Below are positions 44,422-53,188 of a stretch of DNA of 64,000 nt, in pieces. The stretch comes from JAJZVS01 sp963708095. Lineage in GTDB: Bacteria; Pseudomonadota; Alphaproteobacteria; Acetobacterales; Acetobacteraceae. Position 1 is the first letter of the stretch; each line of letters begins with the position of its first letter. The stretch covers positions 2,356,001 to 2,420,000 of the forward strand of contig OY970182.1 in assembly GCA_963708095.1 (NCBI GenBank), in the 5' to 3' direction. The notes under the pieces were generated by a model. It did no database searches and was not told the DNA's origin. It saw nothing but the letters and a program-made list of their open reading frames with translations. Position numbers and translations under genes: made by a program.

Positions 44422-45075
44422 ATGCAGTTGAACGCCGATCTCCCCCATCCCGCCGCGGTCGATAGCGCGGCGCTCGCCTGGGGTGCCTCGCCCATGACGG
44501 GGGTGGAGCGGCGGATGCTCGAGCGCGACGGCGACGAAGTTGCCCGCGCCGCCTCGCTCGTGCGCTACGCGCCCGGCTCCGCCTTCTCCGCCCACACCCA
44601 CGGCGCCGGCGAGGAGTTCCTGGTGCTGGCGGGCGTGTTCTCCGACGAGACCGGGGATTTCCCGGCCGGCTTCTACGTCCGCAACCCGCCCGGCTCGCGG
44701 CACATGCCCGCCAGTGCACGGGGCGCGGTGATCCTGGTCAAGCTCCGCCAGATGCCGCCCGAGGAGACCGAGGCGGTGCGGCTCGACACGCGCGATCCCG
44801 CGCTCTGGCGCGACCTCGGGCAGGGCCGGCGTGAGGCTGTGCTGTTCCAGGCGCCGTGGGAGCGGGTGGTGATGTTGCGGCTTGCGCCCGACCATGCCGG
44901 CGCCGCCGAGACCTGGCCGCGCGGCGTCGAACTCTTCGTGGTCGAGGGCGATGTCGTGATCGACAGCACGACCCATCGCGCCGGCGCGTGGCTCCGCCGG
45001 CCGCCCGGCAGCCGCCTGACGCTGGCAAGCCAGGGCGGGGCGCTGCTCTACCGCAAGACCGGCCATCTCGGCTGA
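44422..45075 (+). CDS. ChrR-like double-cupin protein
   Basis: A 217-residue protein with two cupin units. The first has HTHGAGEEFLVLAGVFSDET and the GSRH closing motif (about residues 58-94). The second (about 130-215) keeps the fold (WPRGVELFVVEGDVVIDS, RRPPGSRLTL) but lacks some metal-binding His. This resembles the cupin domain of ChrR-type anti-sigma factors and related oxygenases; no N-terminal zinc domain is present, so it is probably a stand-alone sensor or enzyme. It precedes an amine oxidase by 6 nt. Confidence 0.8.
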   Translation: MQLNADLPHPAAVDSAALAWGASPMTGVERRMLERDGDEVARAASLVRYAPGSAFSAHTHGAGEEFLVLAGVFSDETGDFPAGFYVRNPPGSRHMPASARGAVILVKLRQMPPEETEAVRLDTRDPALWRDLGQGRREAVLFQAPWERVVMLRLAPDHAGAAETWPRGVELFVVEGDVVIDSTTHRAGAWLRRPPGSRLTLASQGGALLYRKTGHLG

Positions 45076-45081
45076 CGCAGG

Positions 45082-46136
45082 GTGCCGGACCTGATCGTCA
45101 TCGGCGCCGGCCTTTCCGGCTTGGCGCTGGCGCGGGCGGCGACCGGGCGCGGCGCCGAGGTGGTGGTGCTGGAAGCCCGCGCGCGCATCGGCGGCCGGGT
45201 GCTGAGCCATCGCACCGCGGCCGGCGCCTACGACCTCGGCCCTGCCTGGGTCTGGCCCGCCATGCAGCCGCGCATCGCCCGGGCCGTGCGGGCGGCGGGG
45301 CTGGCGCTCACCGAGCAGGCGGAGGCGGGCGGCTTCGTCTTTCAGGACCAGACGGGGCGCATACAGCGCCTGCCGCATGGGTTCGCGCAGGAGCCGCCGA
45401 GCATGCGCATCACGGGCGGCATCGCGGCGCTGGTGGAAGCTGTCGCCGCCGGCCTCGCCCCGGGGTGGTCCGGCTGGAACACGCGGTCCGGCGCATCGCG
45501 CTGACCGGAAGCGGCGTTGCCGTCACCGCCGAAAGCTCCTCCGGCCCCGTGATGCTGTATGCCGCGCGCGCCGCGCTCGCCCTGCCGCCGCGCCTGATCG
45601 CTGGGATCGAGATCCTGCCCGACCTGCCACCGTCCGTGCAGGCGGCGCTTGCTGCTGTGCCGGGCTGGATGGCGGGCCAGGCCAAGGTGCTGGCGCTCTA
45701 CAACCGGCCGTTCTGGCGCGAGGCGGGCCTGTCGGGCAGCGCATTCAGCCAGGCGGGACCGCTCGGGGAACTCCACGATGCGAGCCTCGCCGGCGCCGCC
45801 GAGGCTGCGTTGTTCGGCTTCTTCTCCTGGCCACCCGCCCTGCGCGCGGGGCGACGCACGGCCTTGCCGGAGCTGGTCGCCCGCCAACTCGGCATGCTGT
45901 TCGGCGCCGAGACCGCTCGGCCGCGCGAGGTGATCATCCAGGACTGGGCAACCGAACCCTTCACCGCGACCGAAGCCGACCACGCCAACGGCAACGTGCA
46001 TCCGGACTATCGCCCGATCGCCCTGCCGGCGCCGTGGGGCGAACGGATTACCCTCGCCGGCGCCGAAATGGCCCCCGAATTCGGTGGCTATCTGGAGGGC
46101 GCGCTCGCCGCGGCCGAGGCCGCCACTATCGCGTGA
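45082..46136 (+). pseudogene. Flavin amine oxidase, frameshifted
   Basis: The N-terminal FAD domain is clear (LIVIGAGLSGLALARAATGR, ARIGGRVLSHRTAAGAYDLG). At 45462-45465 a run of four G shifts the frame; one extra G would join LAPG to VVRLEHAVRRIALTGSG in the next frame, which then reads through the substrate and C-terminal FAD regions (AGAEMAPEFGGYLEGALAAA) to 46136. The first frame stops at 45504 after about 140 residues. A slip in a G-run, or a sequencing error, is the simplest explanation. If intact it would oxidise an amine substrate. Confidence 0.8.
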
Positions 46137-46367
46137 TGTGCCGTCGGCCTCGAAGTCGGGGCAGGTGCTCACTGCGAACGGATCGACGTCACGGTGGATC
46201 GGCTGGGCGCGGCCCATCCATGGCTCGGGGCGGATGCGGCGTGCCCAGTCGGCGAAGCTCGGGATGAAGCCGAGATCCTCGCGGACATGCTGCTCGCCGA
46301 TCAACCGCACCGGCAAAACGCACCCGGTCGAGATGGTGATGGTCGGCCCGAAGAATTGCTCCGCCAT
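46137..46367 (-). pseudogene. DUF6915 gene, 3' part cut off by a recombinase element
   Basis: On the minus strand the frame reads AEQFFGPTITISTGCVLPVR, then LIGEQHVREDLGFIPSFADW and IRPEPWMGR, the distal part of DUF6915 proteins. Its 5' half is at 49807-49969. No stop is met before the frame runs antisense into the amine oxidase, so the native C-terminus was probably lost when the cupin/oxidase cargo joined. The boundary near 46137 is an estimate. Confidence 0.75.
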
Positions 46368-46442
46368 TATATGGACAGACTCTGCCAGAGAGCGCTTTCG
46401 GCGTAGGCTCGACGACGAGTACGACTGGGCTGGAGGTCTGCC

Positions 46443-47585
46443 ATGTCGAACAATTCTATGAGCATTGATGCGCCTGCATTGGGTGGGTTCGACCCGGCTG
46501 CATCGCAGTTTTCTGTGTATCTCGATGCGTCGGGATGTTCGCCCAACACCGCGCGCGCATATGCTCAAGATCTTTCGCATCTTCGATCCTTTCTGGTTGA
46601 ACAAGGTTTGGAATGGCCGAGCCTCACGCCCGCGCTTGCGGTCGATCTGCTGCTTCACCTTCGGAGCAAGCGGAGCCATCGTCGCGGTGCTGCCCAGTAT
46701 CCCTCGCTCGCGACAGTCAACGGCGAGCGGGGCGCACGTCTCAGCACCGCGACGATCAACCGGGTGTTGGCCGCCGTGTCATCATTCTACGAGTGGGGCA
46801 GGATCACCGAGCGGTTCGATGGCCCTAACCCGATCACCCGTGTTCACGATCGCGCCGCCGCTCGGGTCTCGGAACGTCATCGGCCGTTCCTGACCGGCGT
46901 TGTGCCACCGCGCCAGATACGCAGCCCGGTGCGGCTACGGCAGGTACATCGCGTGCCCCGCCCGATGTCGAATGAGGACATCGACGCGCTGATCGCGCAG
47001 CTCCGCTGCCGTCGCGATCTGGCGATAATTCGCCTGATGCTCGACGGTGGTCTTCGTCCCGGCGAAGTGCTTGGCCTTCATCTGATCGATCTCGCCTACG
47101 GCAGACGGCGGGTGATGATCAGGGTCCGCTTCGATCATCCGCGCGGCGTGCGCAGCAAATCTAGAACCGAGCGCGTAGTCGATCTCCACGAGGCGGCGAC
47201 ACTGGAAGCTGTAAGCGCCTATGTGATGCGCGAGCGGCCGCAGGATACCGATACTCCGCACCTCTTCCTCGTTGGCGGACGCGGCCCGCGCCGGCATGAG
47301 GCATTGTCCTATTCCGCGTTGGTCAGGCTGTTCGCGCGGGCCTGCACCCGCGCTGGCATTCGGACGCCGTGGATTACACCACACGCGCTGCGCCACACCC
47401 ATGCGACCCGCATGTGGGAGGGCGGCATGCGCGAGCTGACGCTCCAGCGACGGCTTGGCCACGCCTCGCCCGAAGCGACCCGCGTCTACACACGCGTTTC
47501 GGACCCGATCGTCGTCGCTGAGTATCGACGCGCTCTCGGCCTCGGCGACGCGCCTGCAACCGAGCCGGGGACCACAGCGTCGTGA
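46443..47585 (+). CDS. TnpA-like tyrosine recombinase
   Basis: A 380-residue phage-integrase-family protein related to Tn554 TnpA. Core-binding domain at about residues 20-125, catalytic domain with Arg in GGLRPGEVLGL, HxxR in HALRHTHATR, RRLGHASPEATRVY with His and Tyr. The active site is complete. GGAGGT lies 5 nt upstream of the ATG. The stop overlaps the tnpB-like start by 4 nt. Confidence 0.9.
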   Translation: MSNNSMSIDAPALGGFDPAASQFSVYLDASGCSPNTARAYAQDLSHLRSFLVEQGLEWPSLTPALAVDLLLHLRSKRSHRRGAAQYPSLATVNGERGARLSTATINRVLAAVSSFYEWGRITERFDGPNPITRVHDRAAARVSERHRPFLTGVVPPRQIRSPVRLRQVHRVPRPMSNEDIDALIAQLRCRRDLAIIRLMLDGGLRPGEVLGLHLIDLAYGRRRVMIRVRFDHPRGVRSKSRTERVVDLHEAATLEAVSAYVMRERPQDTDTPHLFLVGGRGPRRHEALSYSALVRLFARACTRAGIRTPWITPHALRHTHATRMWEGGMRELTLQRRLGHASPEATRVYTRVSDPIVVAEYRRALGLGDAPATEPGTTAS

Positions 47586-49627
47586 GAGCGGGCCCGGTCT
47601 CGGCCGCCGCAATGCAGGCGCGCGCAGTCGAGGAGCCGCGGAACAATCGGAGCCGTCACTGCTCGGCGGACGAGTATGACGCGTTTCTCGCCGGTTGCGA
47701 GGTCGCCAAGCACTTCGTCCAGCAGCGCCGCAGTCATCGCAAGCTCTTCGTGCAAGCCTGGCCTGATCTCGAAGAGTGGCTTCACGCACCACTTGCCGAT
47801 CGCATTGGCCGAATGGACGGGCAGACACGACGCACGCTCACCAACCGGCCATCCTATTACGCGCGCGCCTATCTCTATTATCTGGCGCTCAACGGTCATC
47901 TGCGTCTCGACTATCCGTGGCTGCTCGCGATTGGCGACCTGTGTGTCCATGATGTCGCCTATCATATGCGCCTTGATCTGGGGGCGGATACGCTCGCGAC
48001 CGAGGCCGCCGCGCTCGGCCTTCGCTGCGAGAACGCGAAGCTTGCGATGCGTTGGACGCTGGGCCGCATCGCCGTTCACGGCGGTCCACAATCGATCGAC
48101 AGGCTCAATGACAACGACATCGACCAGATGCTCGTCGCGGTTCGCGAGTTCAGCAAGCGGCCAGATCTTGCCGCTTACTGGACGTCGGCCGAGCGTTATT
48201 GGCAGGTTTCCAAGAGCTGGATCACGAAGATCGGCCAGCTCAGGCTCGTGCTCTATCATCGCGGCCAGGTTCAGGAGGTACCGCGTAAGATAATGCCGTC
48301 GGCTGACCTGTGTGCGGGGCAACCGGCGATGGGCGTGCTGGTCGATGCGTGGCTTGAACGTCGTGCGCCTGCCTTGCGACCAGCGACCACATATCATTAT
48401 GCGCTGACGGCACGCCGGTTTCTCGGGCATCTCGCCGAGTCCCATCCGCAGGTCCAGACCTTCGCCGACGTAAAGCACGATCACATTGTCAGCTGGATGG
48501 ATGCGATGGCGACCGAGCTGTCGCCGACGACGGGACGGCCGCTCACCGCACGGTCGCAGCGTGAGCGCGTCATTCGTCTGGCGCAGTTTTTCAAGGATGC
48601 TGAGGATTGGGCATGGCACAACGTGCCGAGATGGCCGCTGATCGCCAAGCGCGATCTACCGCGCGTCCCAGACCGCATACCACGTTACATTCCTCGTGCT
48701 GACCTCGAACGACTGATGGATGCTGTCAGGGCGCTGCCCGACCCGTTTCAGCGGGCTGCGATGATCGTCGCACGCTGGTCGGGCGCGCGGCGCAGCGAGG
48801 TGCGGCGTCTTACGACCGACTGCCTCAACAACTATTCCGATGGCACGGCCCGACTGCGCATCCCGGTCGGCAAGACCGCACGCGAACGTATGATCCCACT
48901 CCATGACGAAGCGGCCGACGCTCTGCGCGCGGTGCTGGCAATCCGCGCGGAGGTCGCCGACCGGCGCTTGCCCGACGAGCGAACCGGCGATCTGGTCCGG
49001 TTCGTGTTCGTCTGGCGAGGCAAGCTTATGAGCGATCGGCATCTGTTCGGAACGCCGCTTAGGCGCGCATGCGAAGCAGCGAGTCTTGTCGACGCTGTCG
49101 GCAAACCGACGATCACCATGCATCGCTTTCGCCATACGCTCGGCACCGAACTTGCCGAGCGCGGCGCGAAGCTGCACACGATCATGAGCATCCTCGGCCA
49201 TGAGAGTCCACAGATGACGATGGTCTATGCGCGGATAAGCGATGCCGAGGTATTGCGCGACTATCGCTCGGTGCTCGAACCAGGCGCCGTGATCGCGGGT
49301 GCGGGAGCCGAGGCGATCCGCGCCGGCGCCCTCTGCGACAGTGCGATCGATTGGTTGCGCACCAACTTCCTGAAGACCGAGCTCGAGCTGGGGCATTGCC
49401 TGCGGCTGCCCTCGGAAGGGCCGTGCGAATGTGATCTCTATCTGAGTTGCTCGCGGTTCGTGACGACGCCAACTTATGCTCCGAGGCTGCGAGAGCGCCA
49501 CCGGCTCGAACTGTCTCTTGCAGACGATGCCCGCGAGCGGTCCTGGCCGCGGGAGGTCGAGCGGCACTGCTCGGTCGCCCGCCGTATCGAGCAGTTGCTC
49601 ACAGATCTTGGACAAGGAGTAGATTGA
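47582..49627 (+). CDS. TnpB-like tyrosine recombinase
   Basis: A 681-residue recombinase like Tn554 TnpB. A long N-terminal region precedes the catalytic domain (SGARRSEVRRL, HRFRHTLGTEL, SILGHESPQMTMVYARI, about residues 400-560). A Cys/His-rich C-terminal segment follows (HCLRLPSEGPCECDLYLSC), typical of these large subunits and possibly zinc-binding. It overlaps tnpA. The 179 bp after it, up to the element end, carry no recognisable third gene. Confidence 0.9.
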   Translation: MRAGPVSAAAMQARAVEEPRNNRSRHCSADEYDAFLAGCEVAKHFVQQRRSHRKLFVQAWPDLEEWLHAPLADRIGRMDGQTRRTLTNRPSYYARAYLYYLALNGHLRLDYPWLLAIGDLCVHDVAYHMRLDLGADTLATEAAALGLRCENAKLAMRWTLGRIAVHGGPQSIDRLNDNDIDQMLVAVREFSKRPDLAAYWTSAERYWQVSKSWITKIGQLRLVLYHRGQVQEVPRKIMPSADLCAGQPAMGVLVDAWLERRAPALRPATTYHYALTARRFLGHLAESHPQVQTFADVKHDHIVSWMDAMATELSPTTGRPLTARSQRERVIRLAQFFKDAEDWAWHNVPRWPLIAKRDLPRVPDRIPRYIPRADLERLMDAVRALPDPFQRAAMIVARWSGARRSEVRRLTTDCLNNYSDGTARLRIPVGKTARERMIPLHDEAADALRAVLAIRAEVADRRLPDERTGDLVRFVFVWRGKLMSDRHLFGTPLRRACEAASLVDAVGKPTITMHRFRHTLGTELAERGAKLHTIMSILGHESPQMTMVYARISDAEVLRDYRSVLEPGAVIAGAGAEAIRAGALCDSAIDWLRTNFLKTELELGHCLRLPSEGPCECDLYLSCSRFVTTPTYAPRLRERHRLELSLADDARERSWPREVERHCSVARRIEQLLTDLGQGVD

Positions 49628-49806
49628 GATGGCGACAGCGCGTGTGGCCCGGTGCTCGCCCCGGTGGGTCCACAGGCACCTCCCCGCCGCCCGCTCCGCT
49701 TGCGCGCTGATACGCGCTACGCGGACGGCGGGGCCCCTCCTATGGACTACCGGGACGACCACCTCCGTCAGTGCCAAGATCAGACCGCGCTTGCATGTCC
49801 ACATAA

Positions 49807-49969
49807 CCGCCATGAAGATACCTTCCGCATGATGCCGGAGTGCACGATGTCGAAAATCCGAGGTCAACATCTTCGACTCGTCGAACCAGGCGTGGAGCGG
49901 CAGGTAATCATCCGCAGTTCCGCCCCAAAGGCGCGCCGAGGACAGGGCGTGATGATATGGATGTGCCAT
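49807..49969 (-). pseudogene. DUF6915 gene, 5' part cut off by a recombinase element
   Basis: Reads MAHPYHHALSSARLWGGTAD and HAWFDESKMLTSDFRHRALR to HAEGIFMA, the well-conserved front of DUF6915 proteins. The ATG at 49969 has GGAGG 5 nt upstream; an ATG at 49981 overlaps the DUF6878 stop (ATGA) and would add four residues. The rest of the gene is at 46137-46367. Function of the family is unknown; it is a regular neighbour of DUF6878 on ICEs. Confidence 0.85.
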
Positions 49970-49980
49970 CGTCGCCTCCA

Positions 49981-50445
49981 TCAGAATTCGTGTTCGGAGT
50001 AGGAGGTCGTCATCACGCGCTCGTTGTATTCCAAACGGATGGTGCGCTCGCCGACGTCGAAGGTGAATTCGCCATAGGCGCCGTCTTCGTTCTCCCAGCC
50101 GTCATGCGCCTCTTCGAGGAAGTCGTAGGCCAGCTTCTCGATGGCGTCGCGCGCCGACATGGTCTCGGTCTGCACGCCACTTCCGTCCCAGAGCGGGGTG
50201 CGGATCTCGATGGTGCCGTCGGGCAATGCGGCGGCGGTTTCGTCTGGGTTCGTCGCGTCGATGCTCTCGATCTGTCCGGAATCACCGGCGCCGTCGAAGT
50301 GAACGGTGATATGCTGGATGCCAGCCGCCTGAAGCACTGCGAATAGCGCGGCCTTGTTGAGCGGTGTCACCTCGCGGGCCAGATGGGCGCGCAGCCGGGC
50401 CTGGGCCTCGTACGGCGCGAAGGCATCGTTCGGGTTGTCGATCAT
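49981..50445 (-). CDS. DUF6878 family protein
   Basis: A 154-residue acidic protein (MIDNPNDAFAPYEAQARLRA at the start, HITVHFDGAGDSGQIESIDA and a C-terminal FTFDVGERTIRLEYNER). This is the DUF6878 family, usually encoded between parB and DUF6915 as here. GGAGGAAC lies 8 nt upstream of the ATG. Function unknown. A strong hairpin lies between it and parB. Confidence 0.85.
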   Translation of the reverse strand: MIDNPNDAFAPYEAQARLRAHLAREVTPLNKAALFAVLQAAGIQHITVHFDGAGDSGQIESIDATNPDETAAALPDGTIEIRTPLWDGSGVQTETMSARDAIEKLAYDFLEEAHDGWENEDGAYGEFTFDVGERTIRLEYNERVMTTSYSEHEF

Positions 50446-50473
50446 GGGGGTGTTCCTCCGGGGTTCGAGAAAG

Positions 50474-50514
50474 CCGATGAAGGCCCGAGGCAGGATGCCC
50501 CGGGCCGTCATCGG
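50474..50514 (-). promoter_or_regulatory. Long hairpin between parB and DUF6878
   Basis: A 41-nt stem-loop begins right after the parB stop: CCGATGA/TCATCGG, then GGCCCG/CGGGCC, then GGCA/TGCC around a 3-nt loop, 17 pairs with two small mismatches. No T-run follows, so a processing or mRNA-stabilising element, or an attenuator for DUF6878, is more likely than a classical terminator. Confidence 0.55.
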
Positions 50515-52635
50515 TCACTCAGCGGCGATGGCCTGCGGCACGGCGGGATCTTCGGCGTCGATCAGGAACGCCGGCAGTGCGGTGATCGCGTCGGCGTCAC
50601 CGCCGGCCGCCTCCTCGGCTTCATCGTCACTGGCGGCGAGAGGGACGGCCGCAGCCTCAGGCAACCCGGGCGTGCGGAGCGGCTCCGGCAGCCAGCCGGT
50701 GCCGGCGAGCAGCCGTTCGGCCTCCTGCGCCATCTCCGGCTTCTTCAGGTGGTCGATCAACTGCGCGGCGTGCTCGCTCTTTGCCTCGCGCACCGCCTCC
50801 AGGATGCGGGCCTTCGGCACCCGGCCGAGATAGGTCTCGACGGTTGGCACCCAGCCGGCCGCCGCCATGTCGAGACCGACCGCCTGCGCCAGTCGATCGG
50901 CGTGGGCCAGCGCGCCCGGACGACGGTTCCAGGGTTCGTGCAGCGCGTTGATCGTCAGTGCGGCGCAATGCGCAAACAGCGCCGCGCGCGTGTCGGTGTC
51001 GAACCCGACGAGCGCATCCCAGAGTTCTCTGGACGTCGCGGGCAACTGCTTCACCCACGCCTCGTGCCGCACGTCGATGGCCTGGGCGGACGCGGTGTCG
51101 TTCAGTCCCGGAGCCTGGGTCCCGAACCCGGCGCTCTTGGCCTCGATCTCCAGGCACGTGTCGGCGGCGGAGCGATAGAACAGGCGGAGGCAAAACGCGT
51201 GGAGCACGGCCAGCAACGCCGTGTCGCAGTCGTTCCCCAAGGCTTCCCGCAACGCGAGCGTCCGGTGTGCGGTGAGTTCCGTCATCAGCCGCTCGGGCAG
51301 CGGCTTCAGCCCCTCGTCCTCCTCGGGCACCTCGGCGGACGGATCCGCGGCCGTGATGGTCGTGGTCGAGCGTGCCTGCGGCAGCGACAGATCGCGATCG
51401 GTATCGGGCATCGTGCTGGCCGGCTCCGCGGCCTGATCGGGATCGTCGGGCGCAGCGACCGGCGGCTCGTCCTCGGGCCGCACGTAGCCGCGCTCGATGC
51501 GCAGCGCGCCGTCCCGGTCGATACTGACGAACGCACCGGCGCGCACGATGTCGTCGCGATCGAACTTCGGCGGACGGTTCTGGAATGCCCCAATCGCCGT
51601 CTCGATCTCGACCAGCCGTGCCTCGACCGCGTCCGGCAGTTCGTCGGTCTCGCCATACTGCTCCTCCAGCGCGTCGTATTCGGCCTTCAGCGCCTCGAAC
51701 TCCGTCTGCTCTGCTTCGATGAGGGGATTGGTGGTGGGCAGCGGACGCAGTCCGTGCCGGTGGCCGTAGGGGAAGTCCGGCGCGGCCTCGACCCATTTCC
51801 AGCCCTCGGCGCGGATGGCGTCGGCCTCCCGCGCCAGGCGCTCGGCCACCAGCCGGTCGAGCAATGCCGGATCCTGCAACCAGCCGCCCTCGTCCTCCTG
51901 GAACAGGTCGCGCATCACGATGCCGCCTAAGGCTTCGTACGCCTCGATGCCGACGAAGCAGGCGCGCCGGTCGCTTGCGCGTACCGCGCCCTCGGTCAGC
52001 ATGCGGCGGATGATGTGTGGCTCCTTGTTCCAGCCACGCTGGATCGTCGCCCACACCTGCTCCTGCCGCGCGTGATCGTCGCTGACGCAGAACGCCATCA
52101 GCTGATCGAGCGTCATCGCCCCCTCGGCATAGGCGTCGAGCAGCGCCTGGTTGGCGGCGGCGAGCTTGAGCCGCTGGCGCACCACCGCGGCGGTGACACC
52201 GAACGCCGCGGCGATCTCCTCCTCGCCCTGGCCCTTCGTGCGCAGCGCCTGGAAGGCGCGGAACTGATCGAGCGGATGCAGCGCCTCGCGGTCGGTGTTC
52301 TCGGCGAGGCTGTCCTCCTCGGCGAGGCCCTCGGTCTTGACGATGCAGGGGATGGGCGCGGTCTTGGCCAGGCGCTTCTGCCGGACCAGCAGTTCCAGCG
52401 CCCGGAAGCGCCGTCCGCCGGCGGGCACCTCGAACATGCCGGTCTCATTGCCCTCGGCGTCCAGCACCGGGCGCACGCTCAGGCTTTGCAGCAGGGAACG
52501 CCGGGCGATGCTCTCGGCCAGCGCCTCGATCGAGACGCCGGCCTTCACGCGCCGGACATTGGCCTGGCTGAGGACGAGCTTGTTGAACGGGATGTCCCGG
52601 GACGGGTTCAGGACGATCTTTTGGGTCGCAGCCAT
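50515..52635 (-). CDS. ParB/RepB-family DNA-binding protein
   Basis: A 706-residue ParB-like protein. The N-terminal ParB/Srx nuclease-like domain (about residues 15-120; SLLQSLSVRPVLD, PAGGRRFRALELL, ENTDREALHPLDQFRAF) precedes a helix-turn-helix (EEEIAAAFGVTAAVVRQRLK, about 145-170). A long C-terminal region, partly acidic, is typical of ICE-encoded versions. No parA is nearby, so it may serve in gene regulation, not segregation. A structured hairpin ends 13 nt before its start. Confidence 0.88.
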   Translation of the reverse strand: MAATQKIVLNPSRDIPFNKLVLSQANVRRVKAGVSIEALAESIARRSLLQSLSVRPVLDAEGNETGMFEVPAGGRRFRALELLVRQKRLAKTAPIPCIVKTEGLAEEDSLAENTDREALHPLDQFRAFQALRTKGQGEEEIAAAFGVTAAVVRQRLKLAAANQALLDAYAEGAMTLDQLMAFCVSDDHARQEQVWATIQRGWNKEPHIIRRMLTEGAVRASDRRACFVGIEAYEALGGIVMRDLFQEDEGGWLQDPALLDRLVAERLAREADAIRAEGWKWVEAAPDFPYGHRHGLRPLPTTNPLIEAEQTEFEALKAEYDALEEQYGETDELPDAVEARLVEIETAIGAFQNRPPKFDRDDIVRAGAFVSIDRDGALRIERGYVRPEDEPPVAAPDDPDQAAEPASTMPDTDRDLSLPQARSTTTITAADPSAEVPEEDEGLKPLPERLMTELTAHRTLALREALGNDCDTALLAVLHAFCLRLFYRSAADTCLEIEAKSAGFGTQAPGLNDTASAQAIDVRHEAWVKQLPATSRELWDALVGFDTDTRAALFAHCAALTINALHEPWNRRPGALAHADRLAQAVGLDMAAAGWVPTVETYLGRVPKARILEAVREAKSEHAAQLIDHLKKPEMAQEAERLLAGTGWLPEPLRTPGLPEAAAVPLAASDDEAEEAAGGDADAITALPAFLIDAEDPAVPQAIAAE

Positions 52636-52648
52636 CGGTGATCTCCGC

Positions 52649-52691
52649 GACGGGCCGGCCGGGAGCCGCTCTCCCAGCCCCTCGACCCGTC
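52649..52691 (-). promoter_or_regulatory. Ribosome-site hairpin leader of parB (copy A)
   Basis: Outer stem GACGGG/CCCGTC and inner stem GGGAG/CTCCC with a 5-nt loop. The 3' side is followed by GCGGAGATCACCG and the ATG, so the hairpin abuts the Shine-Dalgarno sequence (GGAG). The same structure and the same 13-nt spacing precede the next two genes upstream. Confidence 0.6.
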
Positions 52692-52736
52692 ACGAAAATC
52701 CCCTCCGCCCTCTAACTCCCGGCGGCGATGCGAGCC

Positions 52737-53132
52737 TCACGCGCCGGGGTCATCCGCCGCTGGTTCCGGCAGGTTGACCACGTCGGCGCCGGCGGCGCGG
52801 TAGGCCGCCGCGACCGCCACCAGGGGCGCGTAGCTGAACGGGCCATGCGGCGGCGGGTCAGGCGGCGCGCCGACGGCGACCATCGGCCCGCGAATGACGA
52901 GCCGCGCCACGGCATCGAAGGCGACGCCACGGCTGTCGATCACCGGCAGGCCCGCTTCGATGCAGGCCGCCTTGATCGGCTCGGAGTCGTATCCCAGGAG
53001 CCGGCATCCATCCCCATACCAGAGGATGAAGCCGCCCCGGCCGATCGAGAGATGGCCACCCTCGGTCGCCAGGGCTTCCGCGATCAGGTCGGAATGGTGG
53101 GAGTGGAGGTCGGCGTTTTCGGTCGCGTTCAT
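52737..53132 (-). CDS. Hypothetical ICE protein between parB and ardC
   Basis: A 131-residue protein I do not recognise. It reads MNATENADLHSHHSDLIAEA, then FILWYGDGCRLLGYDSEPIK and a Pro-rich C-terminus; no membrane segment or known catalytic motif. It has the same structured leader as parB and ardC with the same spacing, which supports it as a genuine gene of that regulon. Its stop lies 101 bp before the parB start. Confidence 0.75.
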   Translation of the reverse strand: MNATENADLHSHHSDLIAEALATEGGHLSIGRGGFILWYGDGCRLLGYDSEPIKAACIEAGLPVIDSRGVAFDAVARLVIRGPMVAVGAPPDPPPHGPFSYAPLVAVAAAYRAAGADVVNLPEPAADDPGA

Positions 53133-53145
53133 GGCAGATCTCCGC

Positions 53146-53188
53146 GACGGACCGGCCGGAAGCCTCTCTCCCGACCCTTCGACCCGTC
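53146..53188 (-). promoter_or_regulatory. Ribosome-site hairpin leader of the 131-residue gene (copy B)
   Basis: The same outer stem (GACGG/CCGTC core). The inner stem pairs as RNA through GGGAG with CUUCC, using a G-U pair where copy A has G-C. It is followed by GCGGAGATCTGCC and the ATG, 13 nt in all. Its outer edge touches the ardC stop codon. Confidence 0.6.

Larger units (their letters stand above)
46368..49806. mobile_element. Two-recombinase element (Tn554-like) inserted in DUF6915
   Basis: A 3.44-kb insertion flanked by the 7-bp direct repeat CCGCCAT (46361-46367 and 49807-49813). The ends are imperfect inverted repeats: TATATGGACAGAC at the left and TTATGTGGACATGC on the other strand at the right. 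It carries tnpA- and tnpB-like tyrosine-recombinase genes that overlap by 4 nt. A third tnpC-like gene was not found. Removing the element with one repeat restores GIFMAEQFFG in the DUF6915 protein. Confidence 0.85.

Noticed and set aside
49629..49832. TnpC-like third gene downstream of tnpB
   Set aside because: The 67-codon frame has no resemblance to TnpC, runs across the element end into DUF6915 sequence, and shows antisense-like composition.
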